In this document: positions 1 to 11,300 of the stretch, in pieces
Numbering within the stretch: position 1 is the stretch's first letter
Layout: each line of letters opens with the position of its first letter
Assembly (NCBI RefSeq): GCF_001649575.2
Contig: NC_051449.1
Span: forward strand, 18,226,690-18,290,689
Reading direction: 5' to 3'
DNA: 64,000 nucleotides
Origin: Kryptolebias marmoratus
Taxonomy: Eukaryota; Chordata; Actinopteri; Cyprinodontiformes; Rivulidae
Translations under genes and position numbers: made by a program
The notes under the pieces: generated by a model
The model's input: the letters and a program-made list of their open reading frames with translations, nothing else
Told to the model about the DNA's origin: nothing
Database searches by the model: none

Positions 1-930
1 CCGAGAGGGGTTTTGAAGGCTGTCTTCCACTCGTCCCCCTCCCGTATTCTTACCAAATGGTAAGCGTTCCGAAGATCCAGTTTGGTAAATATGGTAGCCG
101 AATGAAGTTGTTGATGGACCGAATCGATTAAGGGGAGAGGGTATTTGTTTTTGACAGTGATATGGTTCAATCCTCGATAATCAATGCAAGGGCGGAGGCT
201 TTTATCTTTCTTCTGGACGAAGAAAAATCCTGCTCCCAAAGGTGACTTGGACGGACGGATGATGCCGGAAGCCAGGGATTCCTCAATGTAGGCCTTCATT
301 GCCTCTCTTTCAGGTCCTGAAAGGTTAAACAGCCTGCTCGATGGTAATGTCTCCCGAATAAGTTCTATGGCGCAGTCGTAAGGTCGGTGTGGTGGCAAGG
401 ATAATGCCCTAGATTTATTGAATACGGGAGCAAGATTGTGATACTCCACCGGTATTTTAGTTAAATCTACGGTTTGTTCTGGTTCAGCCCTGACATTGGA
501 TGACGGCAACGCAGAGTGTAGACATTTTTGCAGACAGAAGGGACTCCATGACTCGATCCTCCTTTCAGTCCAGTTGATTACTGGGTTGTGGGTCTGTAGC
601 CAAGGAAACCCTAAAATCATCTGAGTATTAGATGCAGAAAAGACTAGGAACTCACTCTCCTCTCTGTGATTTCCTGACACCAGAAACTGTAGTTTATCTA
701 CCTTGTGTGTGATTCTAGTGATAACCTGACCGGAAATGTCCATAACGGGAAGAGGAGGAGTTAATGGGATTAGTTTTAACTGTAGCTTCTCCACTAGGTT
801 CCTAGAGATCAGACTTTGTTCTGCACCTGAATCAATTAATGCGTGGACTGGGATCTTCATTTGATGGTTTAAGAGAGTAGAGTGAACAAACAAACGTGAT
901 CCGAGAGGTTGTGTGAGACTACTCACTAGT
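1..930 (-). CDS. Retrotransposon pol fragment: aspartic protease and N-terminal reverse transcriptase
   Basis: On the minus strand a frame encodes a retropepsin-like protease ([14 protein letters not shown] near 815-855) followed by the fingers/palm start of a Ty3/gypsy reverse transcriptase down to base 1. I saw no stop when reading it through. The catalytic YxDD region of RT, RNase H and integrase would lie left of the window. The frame differs from gag, and the boundary between them is approximate. The product would process gag-pol and copy element RNA into DNA. I infer nothing about activity. Confidence 0.8.
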
Positions 931-943
931 ACCCCTCGGTTAA

Positions 944-2074
944 CTAGTGAGACTTCCCGTTTAACTGAGGGCATCTGACTCGGAAATGGTCTTTTTCACC
1001 ACAATAAAAGCATTCCCTAGCTTCTAGGCGCCTAAGTCTCTCCTCTGCTGTAAGTCTAGCTCGTCCCACCTGCATAGGTTCGGGGTCCATGTTTAAGAGT
1101 GTTGGTTCGCTCTCTGTGGTAGGAACGTGACGCCCGATGTTGGTGGTTCGCTCCCTTTTCTCCCGTTTTCTCTCACGCAGGCGGTTGTCTAGACGTATAG
1201 CCAGAGCGATAAGGTCGTTCAGGGCTCGTGGCTCTTCCCAACCCGCTAGTTGGTCCTTGAGCAATTCCTGAAGTGAGTGGATGAATACTCCCTTCAACGC
1301 TGGTTCATTCCATCCGGAGGTAGCTGCCAATGTCCGGAAGTCAATGGCGAACTGGGCCACTGAGCGTGAGCCCTGCTTTAAGTTCCATAATTTCTGTGTA
1401 ATCTCGGTATCTGTATATTTAAGTCCAAAAGTCTGTTCAAAGTCCTTGATAAACTGTTCAAAGGAGGTTAACCGGATGGCCCGACAACTGTATCTAGCTT
1501 CTGCCCATTTTAGTGCCTTGTCGCGAAGGAGCCCAATTACGCATGCGGTTTTAGCTGGATCATCAGCAAAAGATTGCGGCGAGCGAGCAAACACTAAATA
1601 ACATTGCAGGAGAAACCCTGCACACTTACCGATCTCCCCTGAATAAGGTTCGGGAGTCGGCGAGAGAACCTCACGAAAATGTCCGGGAGTCGATACCGGA
1701 AGTGACGTGGCCGAGGAAACGGATACGGAAGAGAAATCGGCAGCGGTGGGAACTAGCGATGACAATTTTTGATGGATTTCTTGAGATAGTAAGGTTAATT
1801 GGTCCAAACGACCCATTTCAGACTGTTGTCTTTTGCAGAGAGCCTTGATCATGGAATCGTGTCGACCGAGTTCTGAGGCTGTTTTAATGCATTCTGACTG
1901 AGTACGGATTCCCGCCATCTTTGCGGTGAATCTCTTGCCTACGTATACTATCTGCAGCTTTAACCTGCGTTTTGTGGATAAGGACGGAAACCGGTTGTCT
2001 ACGCAAAAGTAATTTCCTTTTACCGGATGGTGTTGGTTTCGACCCACTCTGGACATTTTAGTAGGCTGGAGCAT
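944..2074 (-). CDS. Retrotransposon gag protein with CCHC zinc knuckle
   Basis: This long open frame ends in a nucleocapsid knuckle ([15 protein letters not shown], a CX2CX4HX4C motif) just before its stop. The central part is a retrotransposon gag domain, with motifs such as FEQTFG and [22 protein letters not shown]. It would package element RNA into virus-like particles. The frame stays open upstream to 2122 without an ATG there; candidate starts are the ATGs at 2074 or 1918, and I cannot choose between them with certainty. Protease and RT follow in a different frame after the stop near 944, so pol would need a frameshift or other recoding if the element is active. No internal stop interrupts gag, which suggests a fairly young copy. 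Confidence 0.85.
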   Translation of the reverse strand: MLQPTKMSRVGRNQHHPVKGNYFCVDNRFPSLSTKRRLKLQIVYVGKRFTAKMAGIRTQSECIKTASELGRHDSMIKALCKRQQSEMGRLDQLTLLSQEIHQKLSSLVPTAADFSSVSVSSATSLPVSTPGHFREVLSPTPEPYSGEIGKCAGFLLQCYLVFARSPQSFADDPAKTACVIGLLRDKALKWAEARYSCRAIRLTSFEQFIKDFEQTFGLKYTDTEITQKLWNLKQGSRSVAQFAIDFRTLAATSGWNEPALKGVFIHSLQELLKDQLAGWEEPRALNDLIALAIRLDNRLRERKREKRERTTNIGRHVPTTESEPTLLNMDPEPMQVGRARLTAEERLRRLEARECFYCGEKDHFRVRCPQLNGKSH

Positions 2075-2129
2075 ACTGTCATAACTCAGGGGATTCTGTC
2101 CAGAGAGCGAAACCAAGACCAAACACAGA

Positions 2130-2540
2130 GGCGGATGTAAAGGTAAGTGAATTTATTTACAGGGTGAAAACTATATACAGTGGGCGGTATCCGAAGAGTC
2201 TGCAAGAGAAGGAGAGCTAGGTGAGTCTCGGGTACGAGTCTAAATCCAGACGGTAGCAAGAAGGTGGTAATAATGNNNNNNNNNNNNNNNNNNNNNNNNN
2301 NNNNNNNNNNNNNNNNNNNNNNNNNNNNNNNNNNNNNNNNNNNNNNNNNNNNNNNNNAGTTCAGGTTAGACGCTGAGGCGGAGAATCTAACCCAGTAGGT
2401 TTGATGCTCCAGCGAAGGTGTGATCACAGCCTGCTGCTTAAATCCTGTAAGGTCTCGTCAGTGGTATGAGGAACACCTGTGGACAATGATTAGTGGTGCC
2501 ACCCAGAAGGTGGAGCCAAAACCCAGATCCTCACAACTCC
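2130..2540 (-). repeat. Probable LTR of the gypsy element, with assembly gap
   Basis: Non-coding sequence between gag and the host DNA. On the minus strand it begins TGTGAGGATCTGGG near 2537 and carries an AATAAA near 2150. The 82-base N run at 2276-2357 interrupts it, as often happens when LTR copies collapse in an assembly. The exact 3' LTR end and primer binding site could not be fixed because only one LTR is visible. Confidence 0.55.
2276..2357. other. Assembly gap (82 N)
   Basis: A run of N inside the presumed LTR. A further single N lies at 55963, in a PLCD1 intron. Confidence 0.99.
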
Positions 2541-3980
2541 ATACATAAGCATACATTGATTGGCCGAGCAAGTTTGTGTCGAATATTTTATTGACTCAAA
2601 AGAAAAGTGACATGCTAAAGCAGAAGCTACTTTACTGTTGCTGTTGTCTGTCTTCTTTAAATGAGTACAGCATGAAACAGACTGATCTGTCGTATGACTC
2701 TTGGTTCTGATAATTTCTTCTTCTAAGTGTTTGTGGTGCTCTTTGAAACGCTGCTTTAAAAATTAAACCAAAAACCCACAACACACAGCTACAACTACGG
2801 TGTCCTCAATTTTTTGTTGTTGATGGTTATTGTGTATTAGTGACATGTGTATTAGTGACATGGGCACACTGATACATCAGCCATTGGTTACACATTCACA
2901 ATGTTCCCCTGGTGGTGCGAAAGCAAACAAAAAAGGCATCTACCTTTTACATATTATTGCTGTGGTTATAATAGCTGTTTACATACTGCCACAAGTCACT
3001 TCTGCAAAGGCACTGGAGCTACACTGTAAAACAATGTTAGACAAAAAAAACAAAAAAAAAAAAACGCTCATCTGGCTGTGTTCATTGTAACCAGTGACTT
3101 CAACCTCGTGACCTCTCGACCTGATCTCCCCAGTTTGAAACAAAGGGGTTTAATTTGGGTTTTAGCATTGCTTACTAACTGGGATATGTTTAGCTCTGAA
3201 AACTATAATTGATGTGGAAAACTATTCCAGTCCAGTGTTTAGTTTTATCAGCATGTGTGTAGAGAGAAATCCCCCCCAGTGCCTATATGGAAATCTAATT
3301 AGAAAACAATGTACACCAGAACTTGTCAGTACTTCTCTGTTTTCTTCTCTGTCCTGCTGAGCTTCTTTTCCATGAATCTTTTCTCTTTTGCAACTCTAAT
3401 TCATCTTCTGGCTTGTCCTTGTGTTCCTGACTCTGCAGGGCTTTGCTTGTTTGGTAACCTTTCTTCTACTATAGGCATCAGTCTTTTGCACTCTGAACCT
3501 TCACCTCTGCCCCTACTGGAAGGCCGGAGAAACATCCAGTCTCAACTAAAGTTTAATATGTTAGTCTGTGTGCAGCCTGAGAGTAATTAGGATACTGATG
3601 GAGGCAGATACACACTCTCAGCATCTTGGAGTAAGATGGATGAACTGATCCCCTTCAGTCGTCACCTCCTTTTCTTTCATTTGGTTGCATTCCAGTGAGG
3701 CATGTTTATATTTAAGCGTGACATAGTTGAGTATGAGTGAATGTAAGAGTAACTAGTTTCCCTTTCAGCGTGTAGATTCATTACTAAACTGTCACATTAA
3801 ATGAGACCAAATTAATAATGTGCAGTTGTAGCCAGAACTTCAGCAGTGACACTGATGTTGTGTTTTGTGGCTTCAGCGTGTTCCAAATTTTTGTTTTTAC
3901 ATGCTTCTACTGAGGAACATTTAAAAACTCTCATAAGTTTCAAAGGCTCTTATTAGCAAACACATCAAACTGAATATTTA
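2541..3980. other. Non-coding stretch upstream of the visible VIPR1 exons
   Basis: I see no convincing exon here. I looked for the VIPR1 ectodomain exon that should precede the one at 5346, expecting conserved Cys and Trp codons plus flanking splice sites, and did not find it. The open frames at 2830-3090 and 3309-3590 are AT-rich and low in complexity, without family motifs. The stretch is probably VIPR1 intron sequence. Confidence 0.5.
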
Positions 3981-5314
3981 CAGTGTTGGCCCTTTGTCAG
4001 CATAACTTCTGCAATTCCCTCTGGCCTGTTGGATATCAACCTCTGGGCCAAATCTTGACTGATGGTGACTCATTCTTGTCTTATTAGTTTTTCGAGTTGA
4101 TCACAATTTGTTGGCTTTGTTATTCACATGCTTTTGGAGAAATAACCATAAGTTCTCAATAGAAATGAGATCTGAGGAATTTCCCGACCAATGGTAGGAT
4201 TTTTCTGTCATTTTGATTTGTGATCACCAAACTGTGCCTGGACTGTGGGCAGAAGTTGCTCTTGGTTCCACCCTTTATTGATGGCAGTGTTCTTGAACAA
4301 AACTGTGAGTAACCCTGAGGAAGTAAGAACACTTCCTTAGATGAGAAACAATCCCACATATGGATTGTGTCAGGATGCTTCACTGTAGGTTCGATACACG
4401 CAACTCACCTATTCTTCTTTGTACAAATTATTTTCCAGATGTTCCAAACAGTCAGAAGGGAGATTCAACAAAGAAAATAACTTTGAACTAGTCTTCTGCT
4501 GTCCAGTCTCGTACTTTCTGCAGAATTTCAGTATGTTCTTAGGCTTTTTTCAGAAACAGATGGGGTTTCTTTGTCGCTGTTTTTTTTTGTCACAAGGTTG
4601 CTGCCCAAAAGTCTTTGCCCCTCTGTGCTGCAGGTGCCCTCCCACCTGGACATTCTGAGGATGGGGGACACTGTTAATCTTGGGACGGCACCAAAACTAA
4701 AAACCATGATAGATATTCAGAAATTTTTTAATGTTCGTGTCATATATAGGTGATTAGAATAAAATCTGCAGTGCACACATTAGAGAATCCCCTTCTAAAA
4801 TATACAGTAGGCCCATTTTGTAGTTGTACCCCCTGGTGGCACCCCTGGTTGTTTCAAGTGCAATACTCTTAGGAGCAATTTCCTCAAAGGTGAGGCTATT
4901 TTGATGCAAACTGATGGCTGTACAAATTTCTCTGAAGTTAAGTACTGCTAACACAATAGGACATTAATTTAAAGCACATCAACCCCTCTTTTAGAACAAT
5001 AGGTCTGCTAATTAGGTTGACAGAGTGATGTCAGCTGTCCTCTCTCAAGGGGACCAGGGGACTGTGCTGATGATCTGACTGTACTGAAAGAAAGGTAGCT
5101 GAAAATTTTGTAACAGAACAAAAATACAGTTAGAGCAAGTTTTTTTAAAATAAAGTAAACTGTTTAAATTAATAAAGCTCTTTGCACTGGATTAATAATA
5201 TGAATCTGGTCACCCTGCACGATCCTATAAAAATGGAGTTATCACCACAAAAACTGAGGCCACAAAGTTCGCAAAGCACATTTGTGTCACTGCCAAAACT
5301 CTTGTCCATGACTA
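3981..5314 (-). mobile_element. Degenerate Tc1-like DNA transposon
   Basis: The left edge reads TA then CAGTGTTGGCCC. The text that follows (CTTCTGCAATTCC, TCTGGGCCAAATCTTGACTG, AAGTTCTCAATAGAAATGAG, CAGGATGCTTCACTGTAGG) is recognisable as a common fish Tc1-like element read against its transposase. The right end (TTTGTGTCACTGCCAAAACT followed by CTTGTCCATGACTAC) matches the other terminus of that family. The transposase frame is broken by many stops and deletions, so it is a fossil. The right terminus lies about 31 bases before the splice acceptor of the first visible VIPR1 exon. Confidence 0.8.
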
Positions 5315-5345
5315 CAAGTCTTCCCTCTGTCTGTCTGCCCATTAG

Positions 5346-8300
5346 GTAATCTGTCAAAGACCTGCACCGCTGAAGGCTGGACCCTGATCAGTCTGGACTC
5401 GTATATAATGGACTGTGGTTACAATCCCAACAACACCATGGATGAAAATTCAGTCAGTGTTGATGTGGTTTTATGTTAAATATCAAGCTCAGTTTATATG
5501 AACTGTCTCAGTTTAGTTTAATGGAATATGTTCCTACAGGGGGAATTCTTTGGCGCCATCAAAGTTGGTTACACCGTCGGTCACAGCGTGTCGCTCATTT
5601 CTCTGATAGTCGCCATCGTCATACTCTGTCTTTTTCGGTAAGGAGAGTCGTAAAAATACAGCCTACTGTCACAGTGTATGCCTTTTCCCCAATCATTTAG
5701 AGCAATAAAACCACATTAGTTTCATATTGTTTTGTACTTCCTGGATTTTCTAGAGGTTTTACTGTGTTTTTCACGCAAAAGGCTCCAGATTTTTGTAGGA
5801 CACGTCATCACAATTAGACATCATCAACACTTTTGGCATTAACAAGCAGCTATAAAGTCAAAGCGCTTAGATGGGCTGCCGATGTTTACTCCATGTTCCA
5901 CGTTGACCTGTAGTCTTGGGTCGCAGACAAACAATAATGTGACACTGATAAGTTTAACTGGTGTTTTGTGTGAATTATAGCAAGCTGCCTTCTCCTCTCA
6001 GTTTGCATGCAGACTGTTTGCATGTAATTGGCTAAACAACAAGGCGTGTGTTTACTCCTCTGGGTTATGAAATGCCACTGGCTTGCATTCTGGAGCAGAA
6101 ACACAGGATGTGAACAGCCTTCCATGTTTATATTCGGCTTCAGATGCAGTGTTCAGGCAGCTGCTTGAAGCTTGTGTGACATCTCATTCGACCCGCTGAG
6201 ATGATTTGCCTGATGGGTTTACACATTTCACCCCAAATTATCAGCACAGCAGGAAGGCATTTGTCTGAAAACACCCATAAGAGAGGATTAACATTGTTTT
6301 TCCTGCAAAATCCTCTAATTTTACTCAGATTTTCCTTGCTGTCGAATATCAAGTAAGGTTTTTTTCATATTTGTTTCTGGATGGTAAATGATGGTAAACA
6401 AATTTGAAACATACACCAAAGCTTTTCTTAAAGGGATACTTTGGCCTTTTTCAGGTGGAGTTCTGTGGAAAAGTCTTCAACAATTATCTTACTTCATAGG
6501 TCCTTAAACAACCTCAGTTAGGAGAAATAAACTTTAAATCTGAGTTGACTGGCAAACTAACAACTCGTCGAAGTTAAGATTAAAATTGATTGCTGCCATC
6601 TTAAAACAACTCTGAACTCCAAAATTTCATAGCAGTTCACACAAATGGTATTTTATAAATCTTTACACCCCCGCCAGTTTTGCAATACAAATTCAGATGA
6701 AATTTTATGGTTATTTGCAAACACAAATGGGGACAGCTGTAACTCTTCTGGTGCATCTTGGCTAAGCAGCTAGGCTAATTGCTAGTCTGTTTTATATCTT
6801 TCTTCAGGCTTGTAAAACAACTCCTAAAAATGTCAAACTGGCTGTCATACTTTACTATTAGCTAATGCAGCGTTCTTTCACACCAGCATGGCATTTGTGA
6901 GAAAGAGTTGTTTTACAAGCTTGATGAAGTAAATAAAGCAACCCTTTGTTTGGCTAGCTGTTAGCCTAGCCTGGAGGAAGATTTCTGCCATTTTCTCCAC
7001 ACTCTGTGCTCTATGACTGATGTCACAGAAGAGTAATTACTAATTATTGATAACTATTTGACAGAACATCATTTCAAAAATGACCAGACTACCCCTTTAA
7101 GGTTTAAATAATAATAAAGCTTTGAAGACTGAAGCTGTTTTAGGATGGCAACATCCACTTTGGAAGAGAGTCCACTTGGACTAGCCATTATTGGCTCATC
7201 AATATAGACAAAAAGCTACAACAGGTAAGATACTAATTATTCAGAACTTTTCTACATAACCCCACTTCAAAATAGCCAAAATCATTTATTACTCCCAAGG
7301 TTTTTACACTGTCAGGTTTATAGTAAAAGCCGGCTTCGTTAGGAACAAAAGGTAACTACTGTTCTCTTTGTGATCTGCATCTTTATTGTCTTTATGTTTT
7401 TATTTTCCAGGAAGCTCCACTGTACAAGAAACTACATCCACATGAATCTGTTTGTGTCTCTCATCCTGAAAGCTGTGACTGTTTTCATCAAAGACGTGGT
7501 TCTGTACGACGTCGGCGAGACGGACAACTGCCAGGCATCAGTGAGGCCTCTGTTCCCTTATCTCTCTGTAAACTCCTACTTTCTGTCCATAACTGGTGCG
7601 ATTGCTCTTTCAGACTTTACAGACCTAAATGCTTCGCCTCAAAGTTTACCTAATGTCCTGGGTGTAGCAGTGTTTGCCAAGTCCGTTCCACTCCTGGGAC
7701 GATGTTTTCCTATTTCACTGTCCAGCAGGATGTTGTGAGAGTTCCTGTTTGCTCAACATTAAATCTGACAGCATTGCCTATAAATCATATTTAGAGCTGT
7801 GATATCTTTTCCATAAATGCTAAATTAAAGTAAGGAGTGAAAAAAAAGGCCTGGATGTGGTGCAGTTCCTTATAAGAACGACAGTTTTAGTCTGATTTGA
7901 TTGATGAACCTTCTGTGTTGTTTTCTCCGATCTCACCTCATTAGATTCAACTGTTTTATCTCCAGGGAGAATTAGATCATCACACTGTAAATCAAACTTT
8001 GCCTTTATCTCTAAGTGCTTATACTTAATGATTGAGTTTAGATGTTTCCTCTTTGGGACACACAGATTGCTGCGCTTCAAACAGCTGCTAAATCTCCCGA
8101 ATGTCTCTAAACTCCAAAATGAAGCTAAAAACTTTTCAAAAATTTTGGTTTAACTGCAGGAAAACCTTCATCAGTCCAATTAACTTGGAATGAAGAGCTT
8201 AGATTGTGAAAATATTCTTATAGGGCACTGAAGTAAAAGTAAAAATAACTAAACCAAGCTAGTTTACAATTACACTGATTCGTAAAAAAAAGAAAAAAGA

Positions 8301-11300
8301 AAAAAAACCTTACTCACAAATTTATAAAAATCAAACCCTAAGATTTTTTCTTTTACTGTGTTATTCTTACTTTTGTTTAGATGGACTGGTGTTTTCATTT
8401 AAAAAATATAATTTCTGTTTTTCTAGTTTTAATAATCAGTCTATAATCAGTCCATTTTGTCAACAAACTACTGAAAATCTAAATGTGTTTTTTGTCTGAC
8501 AGGGCTGAGAGGGCACTGATTTACAGATCAGCTAAGAGTTTCACCTGAATGAAATAAATCCTCTTTGGGATGTGTCACACCGTTTCAAATATGAAAGACA
8601 ATTACAATTTAAACATTTGAAATGAACCATTACGGACAAATGGATATAAAAAAGTGTTTTGTGTAAACAGGGTTTAATCCTGACTGGATTAATGAGCTAA
8701 TCTGGGTGGAGCTAAAAGTGGATTATTGTCATACTTAAAACAACTTCAGTCTCAAACATTTGTAGCAGTTCATATGAATGTTATTTTATAAACCTTTTAT
8801 ACTGTCATTAGTTTCACATTACATAGCCCAAGGTTGCACCGGAAGTGCTACAGCTAGCTGCTGCGGCTATTTGTACAGATGAACACTGAATTCAATGTAA
8901 CAAATGAAAATTGTAACAATCATCTAATACCCCTAAAAAAATCCCAAGGTGTTTAAAACAGCTGATGCATAAATGAGGAGAAGAATGTAAATGATGTAAT
9001 ATAATAATAACTTAGTACAGGACTATTTTTTAATGACAATTTGTTTTATATGAAGTTATTTTAAAAGTTAAATTAAAACTGTGAGTAGTTCAGGATGTGT
9101 CCTGTACGGTGGCCGACAGGTGCAAACGCGCAGCAAACAGCAAAAGGCACTGCAAACACATGAATGTGTTCATGAAAACTACAAAAAGCAAATGCAAAAG
9201 AAAAATGCTGCAAGTACTAAAAACACCAGCAAGTAAGAAAAAAAGCTGCAAAGTTACTCCACAAAATGGATTTATATTGTTTAGTAATATTTTTATGAAA
9301 GAATAATGATTTTTTTCTCAATAACTTCCATGTCTTGAGATTAGGTGATTTAATTTTTAAATTGTTTCATTAGGTGGATGTGTCTTATTAACCAGTCTAA
9401 TGAAACAGTTCAACATTAAATGGTAAATTGTTGATGGTCCCTAAGCTAACCACGGTGTTTAGGAGGAGCAGTGCTGTTTAGTGTGTGTTTACACCTGTCG
9501 ACCATATGTTTGCTGCATGTTTGCACCTGTCGGCTGCCGTAGTCATGTATCTGAATCTGAAAAGTAAATAACACTGTCGTCTGCATATAGATGAATGAAA
9601 GACTGCGTTTACATTTCGTCATCATTTCTATAAAAACGAACAAAGATCAGGAACTCAGCTTTTTGTTTTGTGTGATCTCCATATCAGTTTCAGAGTTCAC
9701 CAAAATAAATTCATGTTTAACAGATGCATTCCTTTTTAAAGCAGTAAGCCATTTGCGTGTGTTGTAGGTAGGCTGCAAGGCAGTCGTGGTCTTCTTCCAG
9801 TACGGGGTCATGACGAGTTACTTCTGGCTGCTGGTAGAGGGTCTCTACCTTCACGCTCTGTTGGCGGTCTCCTTCTTCTCTGAGAGGAAGTACTTCTGGT
9901 GTTACATTCTGATTGGTTGGGGTAAGCGCTCACGTATCACGCCCTGATTACTACAGACAGGTCAGAGTCTCATTCTTAGGGTGTCCAAGTCTAAGTGGCA
10001 GCCATCATCAGACTGAGTTTCTTGGCTCCTTTTTTCCAACTTATATTAAGGTTTTAGACATGCAATGTCCTTTGAAAATGCTGAACTTTTGCCATCTCTT
10101 TATGAATGAGTTTTGCTTAGATCAGCAGTAGACAACAGTAGCCTTTCTGGGTTTTTTTTATAGTTTAGTGAAGGACTTCTGCCAATTGGTAGGAAAGCAG
10201 TTTTCGTCATATATGGACGAAATAATCCGTATTTTCTTCATTAAAGATCCAACACATACACCTATACTTTATAGTTTAAAAAAAAAGATGGATTCTTTCC
10301 CTTTCCACATGCAGAGAAGCTGGCAAACCTCTTGTGTTTAAATTCATTCACGATTTAATATTACTACTTCTGGTCTCGAAAAGTCCTCTAAAATTTATGT
10401 CTCGTAACCAATTTTTTTTTGTTTTTTTGTTTCACAACACCAATAAAATGATTATATTTTTTCTTACTTACAGGGGCTCCGACTATCTTTATTTCCATAT
10501 GGGTGATTACAAAGGCTTATTTAAATCATCCTGGGTGAGTTTTAAATCTTTAAAACCATATTGTCTTCTATACAACTCTGTCAGACAGCTACTGCTGTGT
10601 GCAAGTGAAGGCAGAGATGTTATTGGAAAGGCAAGATGTTTGTGACTTCTGACGCGTGAAAAGAATTTAAGGATTTATTCACTGAATTGGGTACAACCTA
10701 CAAAAACAACAAATGAATTAAGACATCACGAAAATATCATAAAAACAGACGCTGAGAGCAGAAGCTGAAATGACGCTCCACTCCTTTTTTTACTGTGTTC
10801 AGCTGACCTTTATTTCTCCCAAAAGGAGAAGTGATTTTATAAGTTTTGATAGTAAAATATTCATAAACAAGCAGAAGCAAACATTAACTCAAGGCATATA
10901 ATAGCTCTGACAAGAACAAGCCTTTTTAAACATTTTTTAATAAGGAGCACTGTAATGTGCTTTTATACAAGCACTATAACACTGTGGTTATTATGAGATT
11001 TAATACCTTTAAGTGTTATCTATTATTAGAAACCAAAAAGGAACATTTGTAAAAGCCTTCATGAGCTCAGATTGACCTGCTAATAGTAAAAACTAAGGGT
11101 CCTGTTTAGTCTCTAAATAAAACTATATGAGCAAAGTCATAAAAAGTTGGATTTTCCTTTATTACCTAACATTTTAGTGACTAAGTGTGGCATTCTAAAC
11201 TGTGGTAAACATAAAATCGTTGTTTTAGCTCTTCCTAGAGAAGCTTCCCATCTTTTTGTTTACACAGCTATGGTGTTCTGGCCGTAGTTCAGTGTTTTCT

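Larger units (their letters stand above)
1..2540 (-). mobile_element. Ty3/gypsy LTR retrotransposon, partial (gag, protease, start of reverse transcriptase, one LTR)
   Basis: Read on the minus strand, this is a Ty3/gypsy element cut by the left edge of the window. Order on the minus strand: LTR-like sequence (about 2540 to 2130, interrupted by an N run), gag, then a pol frame with an aspartic protease (DSGA) and a reverse transcriptase N-terminus. Gypsy-type RT signatures such as [20 protein letters not shown] and [13 protein letters not shown] are readable between about 60 and 290. The presumed LTR start reads TGTGAGGATC near 2537, and an AATAAA on the minus strand lies near 2150. RNase H, integrase and the second LTR would lie to the left, outside the window. 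The element sits upstream of the visible VIPR1 exons, probably in an intron of that gene. Confidence 0.88.

Noticed and set aside
4156..4383. Minus-strand frame of 75 residues upstream of VIPR1
   Set aside because: It is a fragment of the Tc1-like element at 3981-5314.
4829..4843. CTCF-like CCCCTGGTGGCA
   Set aside because: It lies in the Tc1 remnant and corresponds to ordinary transposon sequence; the match is short and probably fortuitous.
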